Source: Euryodendron excelsum (lineage: Eukaryota; Streptophyta; Magnoliopsida; Ericales; Pentaphylacaceae). Taken from it: a stretch of DNA of 64,000 nt. The notes under the pieces were generated by a model that saw only the letters and a program-made list of their open reading frames with translations, had not been told where the DNA came from and made no database searches. A program made the position numbers and the translations under genes. The stretch spans positions 20,807,501-20,871,500 of the forward strand of contig CM065394.1 in NCBI GenBank assembly GCA_033060915.1, in the 5' to 3' direction. This document shows positions 20,945 to 31,420 of this stretch, one piece after another; position 1 is the stretch's first letter; the number at the start of each line of letters is the position of its first letter.

Positions 20945-22671
20945 AGAAGCTCCAAAAGAAGAAGTCAATAACTGGCTCAGTCCATGACACTGACAATGGT
21001 CAAGGAGGCGATCCCTCTCCTGTAAAAGGGTATGTACCATGTCCCTCAATAGAACTATGAACTCATCCCGTGGGTCGGCCTCTATTGAAGAAAGGGTGTC
21101 TCAGGACCCTCGAGGGCACCTAACTCCCCAGGAAACGTCGGCCGAAGGGTAGTCTCTCACCCCGAGAGCTGCCTCAAGTTGCCTCTCCAAATCACTAACT
21201 CCCCTCCTGCTGGCCTCCAATAGAGCCTCCAACTTACTCACTCGAGCACGTTAAAGTCTCCGATGGTGCCTTGCCCTGATGGTGGCAATGGCCAAAAGAT
21301 CAGCATATCCTATTGGAGGCAAGGGAGACTCCGGGAGAGGATCCCTGACTGTGGCATCCCCTAAAATGAACATCTGAAACCATCTGTCGTAATCAACAGT
21401 TGCTGTCGGGACGAAGGAAAATGGACCATCTGAGTTGTCATGCGCTACCAAAGTCTGCCATAACTCCATCAACTCAGTCACCAAACCCCTCAGTATATCA
21501 TCACCAAAATAAGTCTGATATCCTATAGCCATGGCTATGTACGGGATGTCCTGTGTCCAACCGAGTTGGTGAAAAACTCAAATGCCAAAGAAGGGGATGA
21601 CACCCCTCAAGCCGACCAAGGGGATGAAAACCCGACCAAAAGTCCGTACTCGTAACGAATTGACATTCCATAAACCCACAAACCACTGAACTAAATCAGA
21701 TCTCCTCGTATGGAGGAATGCCAACTATGTCATGTAGGAATCGGGGCAGTCCACACCGTCGATGATCTCCTGTTGAGACCTTACCAAGGTACGAATAGAG
21801 TCAACCTTCGGATAACATATGTGACAGGTGATGCGATGAATGAATAGATGCTTGAGAGCTTACAGCTGAAAAAGGGGTTGAGACCCCCTAAAGAAAGTAT
21901 CCTCCCCACTCTAAAATCGAGAAAAGCTCACATAGTTCTCACCCATGGCTAACGGAGCATAAGAATACCCCTGTCGAATCGACAACAACAAAGAGCAAAG
22001 TCTGCCATCCACCTAGCCCTCTCCTCGAGGGAATACTAGAACGCTCAACAGAATCCGGGCAAGGGTGTTTATCCAAGCGATGGGCAACTCTGAGAAAGTA
22101 TGCCAAACACCAGGATGAGTAACCAGACCAGTGGGAAACTCAAAGTGATCCAGTAGAAAGCCCACCTCAAGTGTTAGAAAAGAAGCATGAGAGTCTGAAT
22201 CCAAAATCTGGCGCCTAAGTCCCAACTGACCGGAAATAACAAACAAAAAACCCCAAGGGAAGTCTGGACCCACAATACCCTCCTGATCGCTCCTCAAACC
22301 CAACAAGCACCCATACTCGTGAGGGGTCGATGTCATCTCAAAATTGCTAAAGCGAAATAAACATAGCTCGGGGCACCAGAGGGCAACGGATGCCTTGACC
22401 AAGCCCGGTACCAGCCATACAGAGAGAAGAGATGCCAAATACCTGAAAGCCTTACAAAAGATCTGCCACTCCTCCTCAGTATAGTTGTCATACCAAGCGC
22501 GGAGTCAAGACATAACGGTAACATCCTCCTCGACTCTCGCACCCAAAATAGCAGAAGACTGTCCCCATGCAGCACTACCATCTAGGGCAGAACCGCTCCT
22601 GCTACCACTACCCTCCCCTGGCTCGACCCGCGGCGCCTCCTGTCAAAACCATCATCACCTGCCTCCGACAT
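20945..22671 (-). pseudogene. Antisense ORF of a Tat element, copy 1 (PMD/DUF7745-like), broken
   Basis: Runs opposite to the surrounding plus-strand LTRs. The ATG (22671-22669) follows a splice-acceptor-like TTTTTTAG and opens with MSEAGDDGFDRRRRG; copy 2 opens with MADAGDDGSERRRR. The best conserved block, at 22438-22013, reads LLSVWLVPGLVKASVALWC, FEMTSTPHEYGCLLGL and ISGQLGLR. By eye it resembles the plant mobile domain / DUF7745 family found in plants and in transposable elements. Further on are KLEALLEASRRGVSDLERQL and FIVLLRDMVHTLLQERDRLL, likely coiled coil. The ORF is cut at 20945 by the LTR0 end. Stops and frameshifts break it into pieces of 60-140 residues. The function of such antisense proteins is unknown. 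Family assignment moderate; presence of a real former ORF strong because two copies agree. Confidence 0.7.
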
Positions 22672-22672
22672 C

Positions 22673-24282
22673 CTAAAAAAGCAACAACATGCAGAAAGTT
22701 AATCAGCCACAAGATGTGCATGAAAAGTAAAAAGATATATATACGAAAAAAGACAAAAGAAGAAAAGAAAAACAGAAAAAAAGAAAGGCAAAAAAAAAAA
22801 AGAAAGAAAGAAAAACAAAAAAAAGAGAGAGAAAGAAGCTAAGGCCCTATCCATTCCCGTAGTTTGTTTTTAAATTTCAAAATGGTTTCCTAGGCTTTCT
22901 CCTTCACAAGCCTTGTTCAAAACGTTTTCTAACGGGTTTTTGAGCTTTCTCCTCAAAAAGTCTCATTTCAAAATTTTAAACCGGTTTCGTGGGCCTTCCC
23001 CTTCAAAAGCCCTGCTTCAAAGATTTTTTAACGGGTTTCTGAACTTTCTCCTCAAAAAGTCTCCTTTCAAAATTTCAAACTGGTTTCGTGGGCTTTCTCC
23101 TTCAAAAGCCTTGTTTCAAAGATTTTCAAACGGGTTTTCGAGCTCTCTCCTCAAAAAGTCTCATTTCAAAATTTCAAATCGGTTTCATGGGCTTTCTCCT
23201 TTAAAAGCCCTGCTTCAAAGATTTCCTAACGGGTTTTTGAGCTTTCTCCTCAAAAAGTCTCATTTCAAAATTTCAAACCGGTCTCATGAGCGTTCCCCTT
23301 CAAAAGCCATGTTTTAAAGATTTTCTAACGGATTTTCGATCTTTCCCCTTTAAAAGCCCTATTTCAAAGATTTTCTAATGGTTTTTCGAGCTTTTTTCCT
23401 CAAAAAGTCTCATTTCAAAATTTCAAGTCGGTTTCTTAGGCTTTCTTCTTCAAAAGCCCCATGCCAAAATTTTCTACGATTTTTCTAAACTTCAAATCGG
23501 TTTCCCAGGTTTTTTTCTTCAAAAGCCCTACTCCTAAAAGCTTTCTAGAATTTCGATTTCTTTGGGCTTTCTCCTCCAAAAGTCCAGTTCTCAAAAATAA
23601 TTGCTTTTTTCAAAAAAATTTAAAGTTGGATGTTAAATTTCTAAAAGATTAATACTTTTTTAAAAATTTCGGCAAGGTTCCACCTTAAAAAGTCACCACC
23701 CCAAAAATTTAACAAGTCACAAACACAGTCCCAAGGTATCCTGAACCTTCAACCATGCCAATCAAAACAATCCCATCCTTCGCAATACGTGACCCATTCT
23801 TAAACACATTTATTTTTAAGTCAGCTTATTCAATTGTCCAAATTTCCCAGTTTCATTTTTATTTCTAAAAATTTCAAAAAATTCTTAGAACATTTCAAGA
23901 AAATCACCACAATTTTCCTACAATTTTTTGGCCTTCAGCAAGATCAATTTTCTAATTTTTCTTAATTTTTCATATTTTTGTAATTTCTAAAAATTCAAAA
24001 ATTACGAAACTTCATACGGCTGTTCTATATATTTTTCTAAGACTCCCAGTATAAAAATCATGCACAAACATACAATATTCGGGCCTATAGTAGCGATTTT
24101 TCAAAGCTTGCAGGAAACTCATTTTCATAAACAATCAAAATCACCCTAGACACGATCAAAACCAAATCGCAAAAACAATCCACCCGTTGCGTTCTAAACG
24201 TCCTAAAACATAGATTCACACTAATCACATGCGAAAAATGGATACATATGCATCGAAATTGACAAAATTTCAGAAAACTAAC
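22673..24282 (-). other. Possible 5'-leader intron of antisense ORF copy 1
   Basis: On the minus strand the donor is CCCAAAG/GTTAGTTTTC (GT at 24282-24281) and the acceptor is GCTTTTTTAG (AG at 22674-22673), one base before the ATG. A long pyrimidine tract precedes the acceptor (complement of 22735-22835). Copy 2 has a matching donor, CCAAAAA/GTGAGTTTTC, and an AG directly before its ATG. Inference from sequence only. Confidence 0.45.
22875..23600 (+). repeat. ~99-bp tandem array in the Tat 3' region
   Basis: About four clear and three decayed units of about 99 bp, with GGTTTCGTGGGCTTTCTCC (variants near 22883, 22983, 23083, 23181, 23280) and CGGGTTTTTGAGCTTTCTCC. The 134-aa plus-strand ORF at 22913-23317 is just this repeat read in frame (33-residue period). 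Tandem repeats in the hypervariable 3' region of Tat/Ogre elements are described and can seed satellites. Confidence 0.85.
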
Positions 24283-24857
24283 CTTTGGGTTCTCTAGCGA
24301 GAAACGAGCTCTCCGGCAAGAATCCAGCAACAATGGTGAATTTTCGGTGAGCACCCAACGTTTCCCGGCTCTTCCCCAACGATCCCCGGTAAAAATCCCT
24401 CAAAACACCCTTGGAAAAATTCTCAAGTCTGTCACAAAACTCAAAACCCGTAGCAGCAAAATGCGAACCTACTCTGTTTTAAAACCCACGGCCTAGTGCA
24501 TGTAGCAGATGTGCCGGAAGAAACCTCCAACTGGCACATGTGCTATATGTGCCTGACTCTTCAGCTTCCCGCCAAAACCAACTTTCAATCCTCCAAGTGT
24601 CAAAACTCACTTCTAAAGCTTTCAAAAATCCAAGAGTCGAGCTTTCAAAAATTTTGCTTTCAACGGTCAAGTGTTCTAGGCCAAACTTTGTCAAACCAGC
24701 AACTCAAATCTCAATCAAAATTTTTGAAATGCAAAGTTTCTCAAAATTCAAAGTTTTCTAGACCAGCTACCCACGAGGAGTCTGAAGCTTCTCGAACCTG
24801 CTAAGTTATAGTCCTTCCGATTGCGTCGCGACCAAATAAGGGATTATTACTTTGTTA
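23601..24857 (-). promoter_or_regulatory. Upstream region of antisense ORF copy 1: leader exon and possible promoter
   Basis: Up to 24282 the sequence is low-complexity and falls in the possible intron. From 24283 rightwards a GC-richer stretch would be the non-coding first exon on the minus strand (GCCGGAGAGCTC near 24313). Further upstream lie CATGTGC palindromes at 24498-24515 and 24533-24553 (GGCACATGTGC ... ATATGTGCC). LTR-B has the same kind of motif upstream of its TATA box (44630-44650). No clear TATA box; GTTTTAAAAC near 24477 is the only candidate. Confidence 0.4.
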
Positions 24858-24896
24858 TTTTTCTGTCTTTGATAAGCAAAGACAGAAAAAGAGGGG
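24858..24896 (+). other. Polypurine tract with stem-loop, upstream of LTR1
   Basis: TTTTTCTGTCTTTG (24858-24871) and CAAAGACAGAAAAA (24877-24890) form a perfect 14-bp stem with loop ATAAG. The right arm runs into AGAAAAAGAGGGG, the polypurine tract, which ends at 24896 directly before TGTAAGCACCCC. The same structure is at 37817-37856. Confidence 0.8.
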
Positions 24897-25089
24897 TGTA
24901 AGCACCCCATTTTTTACCGCTCGGCAGTTTACGCTCCGTCCAGACTTGTACTCAAGTCAATATGGATGTATTCCAATCGAAACCAACTTTTTAAGTCCAA
25001 ATCCCGTCTGTCCATCACTTCGCGGGCCCACCAGGCCCAAATAGAGGCAAAATGACCAAAATGCCCTTAGGGGCATCGTCCTTTCCAAT

Positions 25090-25570
25090 TCCAACCCCTC
25101 TCTCGAGACAGTTGATTCCTCGAGACGATAAATCTACTCCAATCAGACACGTCTTTCCGAAGACGATAAGACCCCTTTCCAATTCCAATCCCTTTCTCGA
25201 GACAGTTTATTCCTCGAGACGGTTCCAAATCAGGCACGTCTTTCCGAATACGATAAGTCCACTTTCCAATTCCAATCCCTCTCTCGAGATAGTTTATTCC
25301 TCGAGACGATTCCAAATCAAGCACGTCTTTTCGAAGACGATAAGACCCTTTTCTAATTCCAATCCCTCTCTTGAGACAGTTTATTCCTCGAGACGGTTCC
25401 AAATCAGGCACGTCTTTCCGAAGACGATAAGACCCTTTTTCAATTTCAATCCCTGTCTTGAGACAGTTTATTCCTCGAGACGGTTCAAAATCAGGCACGT
25501 CTTCTGAAGACGATAAGACCCCTTTCCAATTCCAATCCCTCTCTCGAGACAGTTTACTTCTCGAGACGGT
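25090..25570 (+). repeat. 87-bp tandem array in LTR1
   Basis: About 5.5 units of 87 bp; relative to the 81-bp unit of LTR0 each contains an added TTCCAA hexamer. CTCGAG and GTCTTTCCGAAGAC elements are kept. ORFs on both strands with a 29-residue period (25052-25507 plus, 25067-25498 minus) are repeat artefacts. Confidence 0.88.
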
Positions 25571-26699
25571 CCGACACGTTTTTTGAAGAAAATCTCTTCA
25601 AAACGGTAAGTCCCTTTAAACCTGTCAACCGGGATGAAACCCCAAGTCCCCTTGATGGTAGAACGGTACACCTTTGGCGCCTGCTAACCCACCAATACAA
25701 AAATATCCGTTTAGGCACGCCTTCCGAAAAAGTTGACTTCTCAAGCGCTAAGTCCCCTTTAGTAGCTTCCCGAGATCAGGTAGTCTCGGGAATGATCGCG
25801 AACCGTCAGAGTAGCGGAAATACTTGCAAACAACGCAAACGTCAGAGTAGCGAAAATACTCGCAAACAGGTCGATATAGGGAATTGCCAACAAACCCTTG
25901 TGTCACGACGAGCACCGTCAGAGTGGCGAAAACACTCAAAACCCAGGTCAAGGCCGGTGCCTGCTAGCCCACTTTGGTGAAAAATGACCAAACTGCCCCT
26001 TGTACCTATTCCGAGACTTTTTAGTCAAGATGACCATTTTGCCCCTAGGCATCCGAACGCCCCGGGAACCACACCGGCTCTGGGTATCAAACCGGTAACC
26101 TCCTAAGAATGCTCCTTATAGTATTCTCAACCTTTCTCTACTTTTTCGGATCATTCCGAGTCAGTTCCGGTAAACCTAGTACAAAATGACCGTCTTACCG
26201 CTGGAGGGTCGGTCGCCTTTTCTGACCACACCGGCTCTGGGTATCAAACCGGTAACCTCCCGAGAATGCTTTTTATAGTTTCCTCAGCTGTTCTTTTTCC
26301 TTTCGGATCATTCCGATTCAGTCCCGGCAAACCCGGTGCAAAATGACCGTTTTACCCCTAGAGGGTCGGTCGCCTTTTCCGACCACACCGGCTCTGGGTA
26401 TCAAACCGGCAACCTTTGGAAACATTCTAAATAATGTCCCCAAGTCTCGAGTGTTTTTTCGGGATATTCTGAGTTCGTCCCGGCAGCTTTCCGATCCGAT
26501 TGACCGTTTTGCCCCTAAAGGCCCGGTCAACCCTTCCGACACATCCTATCCTCATTTTTCAAGTCAAATACCTTCGGGACACTGTTCTAGGTGTTCCTAC
26601 TCTGTTCAGGTCTTCCGGGTTATTCCCGGCCTCTTTAAATTGTTCCCGAACTTTTCAGAGTCACTCCCAGTGAAGCCAGGCTAAAAATTGCATGGTAGT

Positions 26700-26880
26700 C
26701 ACTAGTACAGGCGCCCAAATCTAGTCAAAGATACGTTGCTTACCGACCTTAAACATTTCCTAAATGGCTGGTGCCACAAAGCCAAAAAATAGCCTAGTGC
26801 CACTCCTAGTGGAGCCAGTGTAATGTTTGGCCTGGTGCCACTCCAACAGGCGCTAGTGCATTCCTCTCTCTATAAATACA
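26700..26880 (+). promoter_or_regulatory. LTR1 promoter: GGCGCC-type sites and TATA box
   Basis: The TATA box CTATAAATACA is at 26870-26880 within CTCTCTATAAATACAGAGCC. Upstream GGCGCC sites are partly decayed to GGTGCC or GGAGCC, as expected from C-to-T change at CpG. Telobox motifs follow at 26960-27035. Confidence 0.65.
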
Positions 26881-29064
26881 GAGCCTCCTCTAGCGTGAAA
26901 GAGGTTCGCAAACTCAATCTAAAAATCATATATTTCGACATACAGAGCTCGTGCACTCCTTAAATCCTAGCTTCCCTAGGTTTTCCAAACCCTAGCCACC
27001 ATACACTAAACCCTAGCCTTCTATACACTCATACACACCTCCATACACTTATACACTAGCCTCCAACCCTTCTTTGAAGACTTGAAGAGCTGCAATCTGA
27101 AGTTTGAAGATTGAAGACAACTCCTGAAGATTGAAGACGAAGATCAAGACGAAGATCGAAGATAAGCAAGGCGCGCAAAATAAAGAAGACATACGGTAGG
27201 CTTCCTATTTAAATTTCCGCACTTCCCCCCTCTCTCTTCTCTCTCCTAACCCACTTAGGTTTTCTCTATTTTAATCTCCCATCTCTTTCCCCCCCTTTCT
27301 TTGCATGCTTGAAACAAGGGGACTCTCGGTCCATGTGTAGGATTAGACTATTGGAGTGTCACTGTGTCGGGGGCTTTCCTTTAGGCTAACCGGAGACCAC
27401 GTGGGTTCGACCCCCTCGATTATGTGGTGAAGCCTTAACCTTGTATGTTCACGATCCCAAATTTACATTGTGCATATCATTATCTTGCATCTTCCAAAAA
27501 TCGTTTTCAAACTCCTTTTCAGAGCTTGCATTAAACTTGTTTTCAAAATTGCATCAAAATCTCTTTTTTAAAACATGTTTTCAAAATCACAATCCTAGGG
27601 TGATTCTAGCCTTTCCATGGCTAGGATTGCTTTAGGAAAGTGTTACATTGAAAGAGACCGGTATGGTCTATATTTTTAACTCCTTGTTTTCAAAACCACT
27701 TTCTTAATGTGGTTCTAGCCTTCTTATAGTTAGAATCGCTTTAGGAAAGTGAGACATTTTTATACTTCCCAAAACCTCTATTTTCAAAAATATCTTTTCC
27801 TAAAACCTCCTCTTTTAACATGCTTTCCAAAAGCTCTTCTTTCCAAAGTTGTTTTCTAAAAATTTCGTCCAAAAATCTATTTTCCGAAACTTCTTTTTTT
27901 AAATCCCTTTCCAAAACGCTCTCTTCAAAGTCCATTTTCAAAAAACGTTCCCTAGGTTTCCTTTCTAAAAACACTCTTCAAATTCACTTTCCTAAAAACT
28001 CTGTCCAACAATCTCCTTCCAAAATTCACTTTTCCTAAAAACTCTTCCTAAAATCTTCCTTCTAGAAAACTCCTCTCTAGGTTTCCCTTCTAAAAATCTT
28101 CGTTTCCAAGAACGCACGTTCCAAAAATCCTTTTTCTTGGTGCCCAAGTCAAGCCCTAGAACCCACAATTAGGAAACCCTAATTTCTTTCCAAAAACATA
28201 GTTTTCAAACTTGCCTTAAAACCTAGGTTTCTAAAATCCTCCTTTTTACATCAAAACTATACATATTTCCAAAACCTCTTTTCTACGTCGAAACTATACA
28301 CTTCCAAATCTAGGGTCTCTAGAAACTTCCTTTTCCAAATCCTTGTTAAATCTTACCTTCTTTTAGGAAACCAAATCAAATCTTCCCTTTATGAAACCAA
28401 ATCAAATTTTTCCGTTTAGGAAACTAGATCCTATTCTCCGTTTTTGGAAACAAAATCAAACCTTCCATTTTAGAAACAAAATCTAATCCCTTCCTAATCC
28501 AAATCTTTCCTAGTTCAAATCCTTCCTAATATTCTACTTTCCTAAATCTTAACTTTCCAAAACTTGAACATAAAAATCTTTCCTAAATTTTAAAACTCAA
28601 CTTCCACATCTTTCCTAATTCAACTCATTTCTTAATTCTATCCCTTTCCAAATCTTAACTTTCCAAATCTAAGTTTTCAAATCTTTCCTAAACTTAAACC
28701 TTTCCTAATCTCAAAACTTTCTAAATCTTAAACTTTCTAAATTTCAAATCTTTCCAAATTTCAAAACTTTCTAAACTCAAAACTTTTCTATTTTCAAAAC
28801 TTCCTTGTGTTCTAAACTTTCCAATTTCAAAACTTTCCTAAACTTAAAACTTTCCTAAGTTGAAACTTTCTTAATTCAAAACTTTCCCAAGTTGAAACTT
28901 TCCTAATTCCAAAACTGTTTTCAAAAGCCCTTTATTCAAATCTATTTTCGATTCAAACTTAGTCGCACTCATTCTTCTAGGAGGGTGAGTTCTAACGAGA
29001 GAGTACAGTATTTTTCTCGCTTGTGTGTGTATTCCTTGAGTGCGAAAAATCTAGGCGCGACAGC

Positions 29065-29081
29065 TGGCGACTCCGCTGGGA
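29065..29081 (+). other. Primer binding site (tRNA-Arg type)
   Basis: TGGCGACTCCGCTGGGA lies two bases after the LTR1 end. Primer sites of this form in Ogre/Tat elements are reported as complementary to tRNA-Arg (from memory). The minus-strand Tat element has the matching TGGCGACTCCACTGGGGA with the same two-base spacing. Confidence 0.85.
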
Positions 29082-31058
29082 CACTTAAAGGGTTAGGCCG
29101 TTAGTCATGTCTCTTTGCCCATCACCCATGTAGAGTCTTCAATTAACTTGTTCAATCCTATTAACTTTAACTTTTTTTAAAACCAAATTTTCAAAATTGT
29201 TTTAAAAAAAAACATGCATTTATTCATATTATCTTGTATTATGTTTGCCATCTATATACTAACTCTTGCATCTGTATTTTGTAGGTGCGCTTGTTGTTTA
29301 AATTATATTAACTTGCCATGCATGAATGTGATGAACAAGATGAATGGGAGTTGTTGGGCTCTTTCCTCCACTTTTAAAAATCACACACACACTGTATGTG
29401 CACCTGCATTCTGCATACTTGCATTATTACCCTGACGTGACCTTTCTAGTTAGAAAGGGGGAACGGTATATTGGTTGTGGGCAAGATGCTGTGTCAGTTT
29501 CTTCGCCTACGGCCTCTTGATGGTTCCCCTGCTCGGATCACCAACCGATCATGGCACCACCTCGGGGAGTGGGCCCAGGTTTGAAGATCCGGGGACCGAG
29601 CCTTTTTAGGACGCATTAGTCAACCCTCAACCTCATGCTCATATAGACACCATGCATAGCCAAACCTCTGTCGGATTTAAGACACGAGCACCTTTTCAAA
29701 ACCACGGAGGAAAGGGCGACTGATCTTACTTTCATCTGCTTATTCCTGTTGTTATAATGCCTATATTCTTACTGTTATAATGACAGTTTAACGACTCATG
29801 CATGCACGTTTACCTTGCTATTGCATTCTCTCTCCTTATACTCTTTGCATATCCATGTTCATGCATTCTATATTCCATGTCAAGACAAGAGTTCCAAGTA
29901 ACTCAAGTCATCACATTCTCATGCATATGATCAACCTATTAAGAGTGACACCAAGGTCACTCTCCTTTGCATTAAACCTACCCAAACCCTAAGGGTTCTC
30001 ATGTAACCCTAAAGGACTCATGGCATATATACCAATCCATTCCATAAGAGGGGCCCCAATCCCTCTATACTCACGGAGATAGGGTTGCAAAGAAGACAAG
30101 GGGCAACCAATCAGCAAGGTCTCTCAGTGACCTCCTCGACATCAAATCTAGGAAAGGCGAATCCGAAGACTCAAGAGTAGTTTAGGGTTTTCCTTTGTAA
30201 AAGTAGATAGGTGGAAGTCCCAAGGAAAATGTTCCCCCTCCCCCTGTTAAAATCTATTTCAATTCTTTTGTATTTTAAACCCAAGGTTTAATGTACTTCT
30301 TTATTTTTTTGCGAATGAATAGATAGGTAATTGTATGAATGGATGAAGGTTTCCACTCAACAGTAAGGTACCTGCATACAGGGGCAAACCCCTTATCTCC
30401 AAAAGTGAGCCAATACATCATGTTTAGTCTCCCTCTCAAGTAGGGGCACCCCTAGGACATGCATTGCATAAAAATTTTCAAATCAAGGCACTAACTTCTC
30501 TTTTGTTTCTTATCTTTTGTCCTTCCCCTCCTCATCTCCTAATACCAAAAGAATCAAAGGCAAAAGCAAGACAAGAAGGGGGTTTTTCTAAATCACTCAC
30601 TTATTATCATCATATTGCGTGTACGATCATTTCTTTTATGCTCATGCATCCACATCCATTCCAAGACAAGAGTTCCAAAAAACTCAAGACATTTCATTCT
30701 CATGCATCTAATCAACCGCAGAGAGAAAGGAGCAATTCAATCTCATGTTAATCGAACCTACCAAAACTCCTAAGGGTTCTTCAACCCTAAGGATTCAAGA
30801 CATGCATAGAATCGCATTCCGAGAGAGGCACAAATCTCTCTCAGTTCATGGAAGCAGGATTGCCCAAACAAGAAAACATCAACCAGCCCACGCCAAAGAG
30901 GTATTGTATTGCATAATAGGGGCAAAATCCCGCTTCCAAAATGGACTTGTCATCATGCCTAGATTCCCTCAAAGAAGGGACTTTCATAAGGAATGCATCA
31001 CATAGAACCTCCAACTCCATATGCTGATTGCATTTTGTTTTTCTTTTTCTTTTTGTAG
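29082..31058 (+). other. 5' untranslated region of the non-autonomous element
   Basis: Non-coding. It shares blocks with the 5' region of the minus-strand Tat element (complement of 57520-59037), such as AGGGTTAGGCC just after the primer site and ATGCTGTGTCAGTTTCTT (29488-29505). It ends in a strong splice-acceptor-like sequence TTTTTCTTTTTGTAG at 31058. Short ORFs here show no protein signal. Confidence 0.7.
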
Positions 31059-31420
31059 GTCAGAGAGCACAATTGAATTCATGGAATCCCTCTAGTACCC
31101 CACCAAGTTCAAACTCATGGAAGAATGAGCCTAGTTGTTAGAAGAGGCTGAACCTACATCAGGGAGTAAGAATAACTAATCATCCATCAACAAGCCGTTA
31201 CCTCCACACCATACTGCGACGATCATCATCCCTGCAGAAGAAGGCTTCATCATTTGCAAAGTTTTGTCAGACCCATGCATTACTGCAAAAGAATCTCCTA
31301 ACTTCCAAATGCATGCTAAACACTGCAGAAGATATGTCAATCCGTCCTCCATCGTTTAGCGATACACCTAGAGCATGAAATGCCAAAGAAGCTGACAATT
31401 TCAAAACCTGTCAGGGGTTC
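31059..31420 (+). pseudogene. gag start remnant
   Basis: The ATG at 31081 lies 22 bp after the acceptor-like AG (31058) and is followed by a stop within five codons (ATGGAATCCCTCTAG). Downstream frames are stop-ridden. Position after the acceptor matches where the minus-strand Tat element starts its gag N-terminus. No gag domain can be recognised; call based on position. Confidence 0.35.

Larger units (their letters stand above)
24897..29062 (+). repeat. LTR1 (4166 bp)
   Basis: Starts TGTAAGCACCCC and ends GGCGCGACA. It contains an 87-bp array, 156-157-bp modules (motif at 26031, 26187, 26344, 26501), promoter, telobox leader, donor-like GTAGGC at 27196 and low-complexity sequence. Compared with LTR2 it lacks about 1 kb near the end: at about 28915-28925 the sequence jumps from CCTAATTCCAAAACT to TTTTCAAAAGCCC. 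Confidence 0.9.

Noticed and set aside
22567..22842. Lys/Arg-rich 91-aa ORF
   Set aside because: Its second half is an A/G-rich tract; on the minus strand this is a pyrimidine tract before the antisense ORF start. No protein signal.
22913..23317. 134-aa repetitive ORF as a possible repeat protein
   Set aside because: It is exactly the 99-bp tandem repeat; no start context or conservation outside the array.
29065..29081. tRNA gene fragment
   Set aside because: The 17-bp match is the primer binding site position two bases after an LTR end; no tRNA arms surround it.
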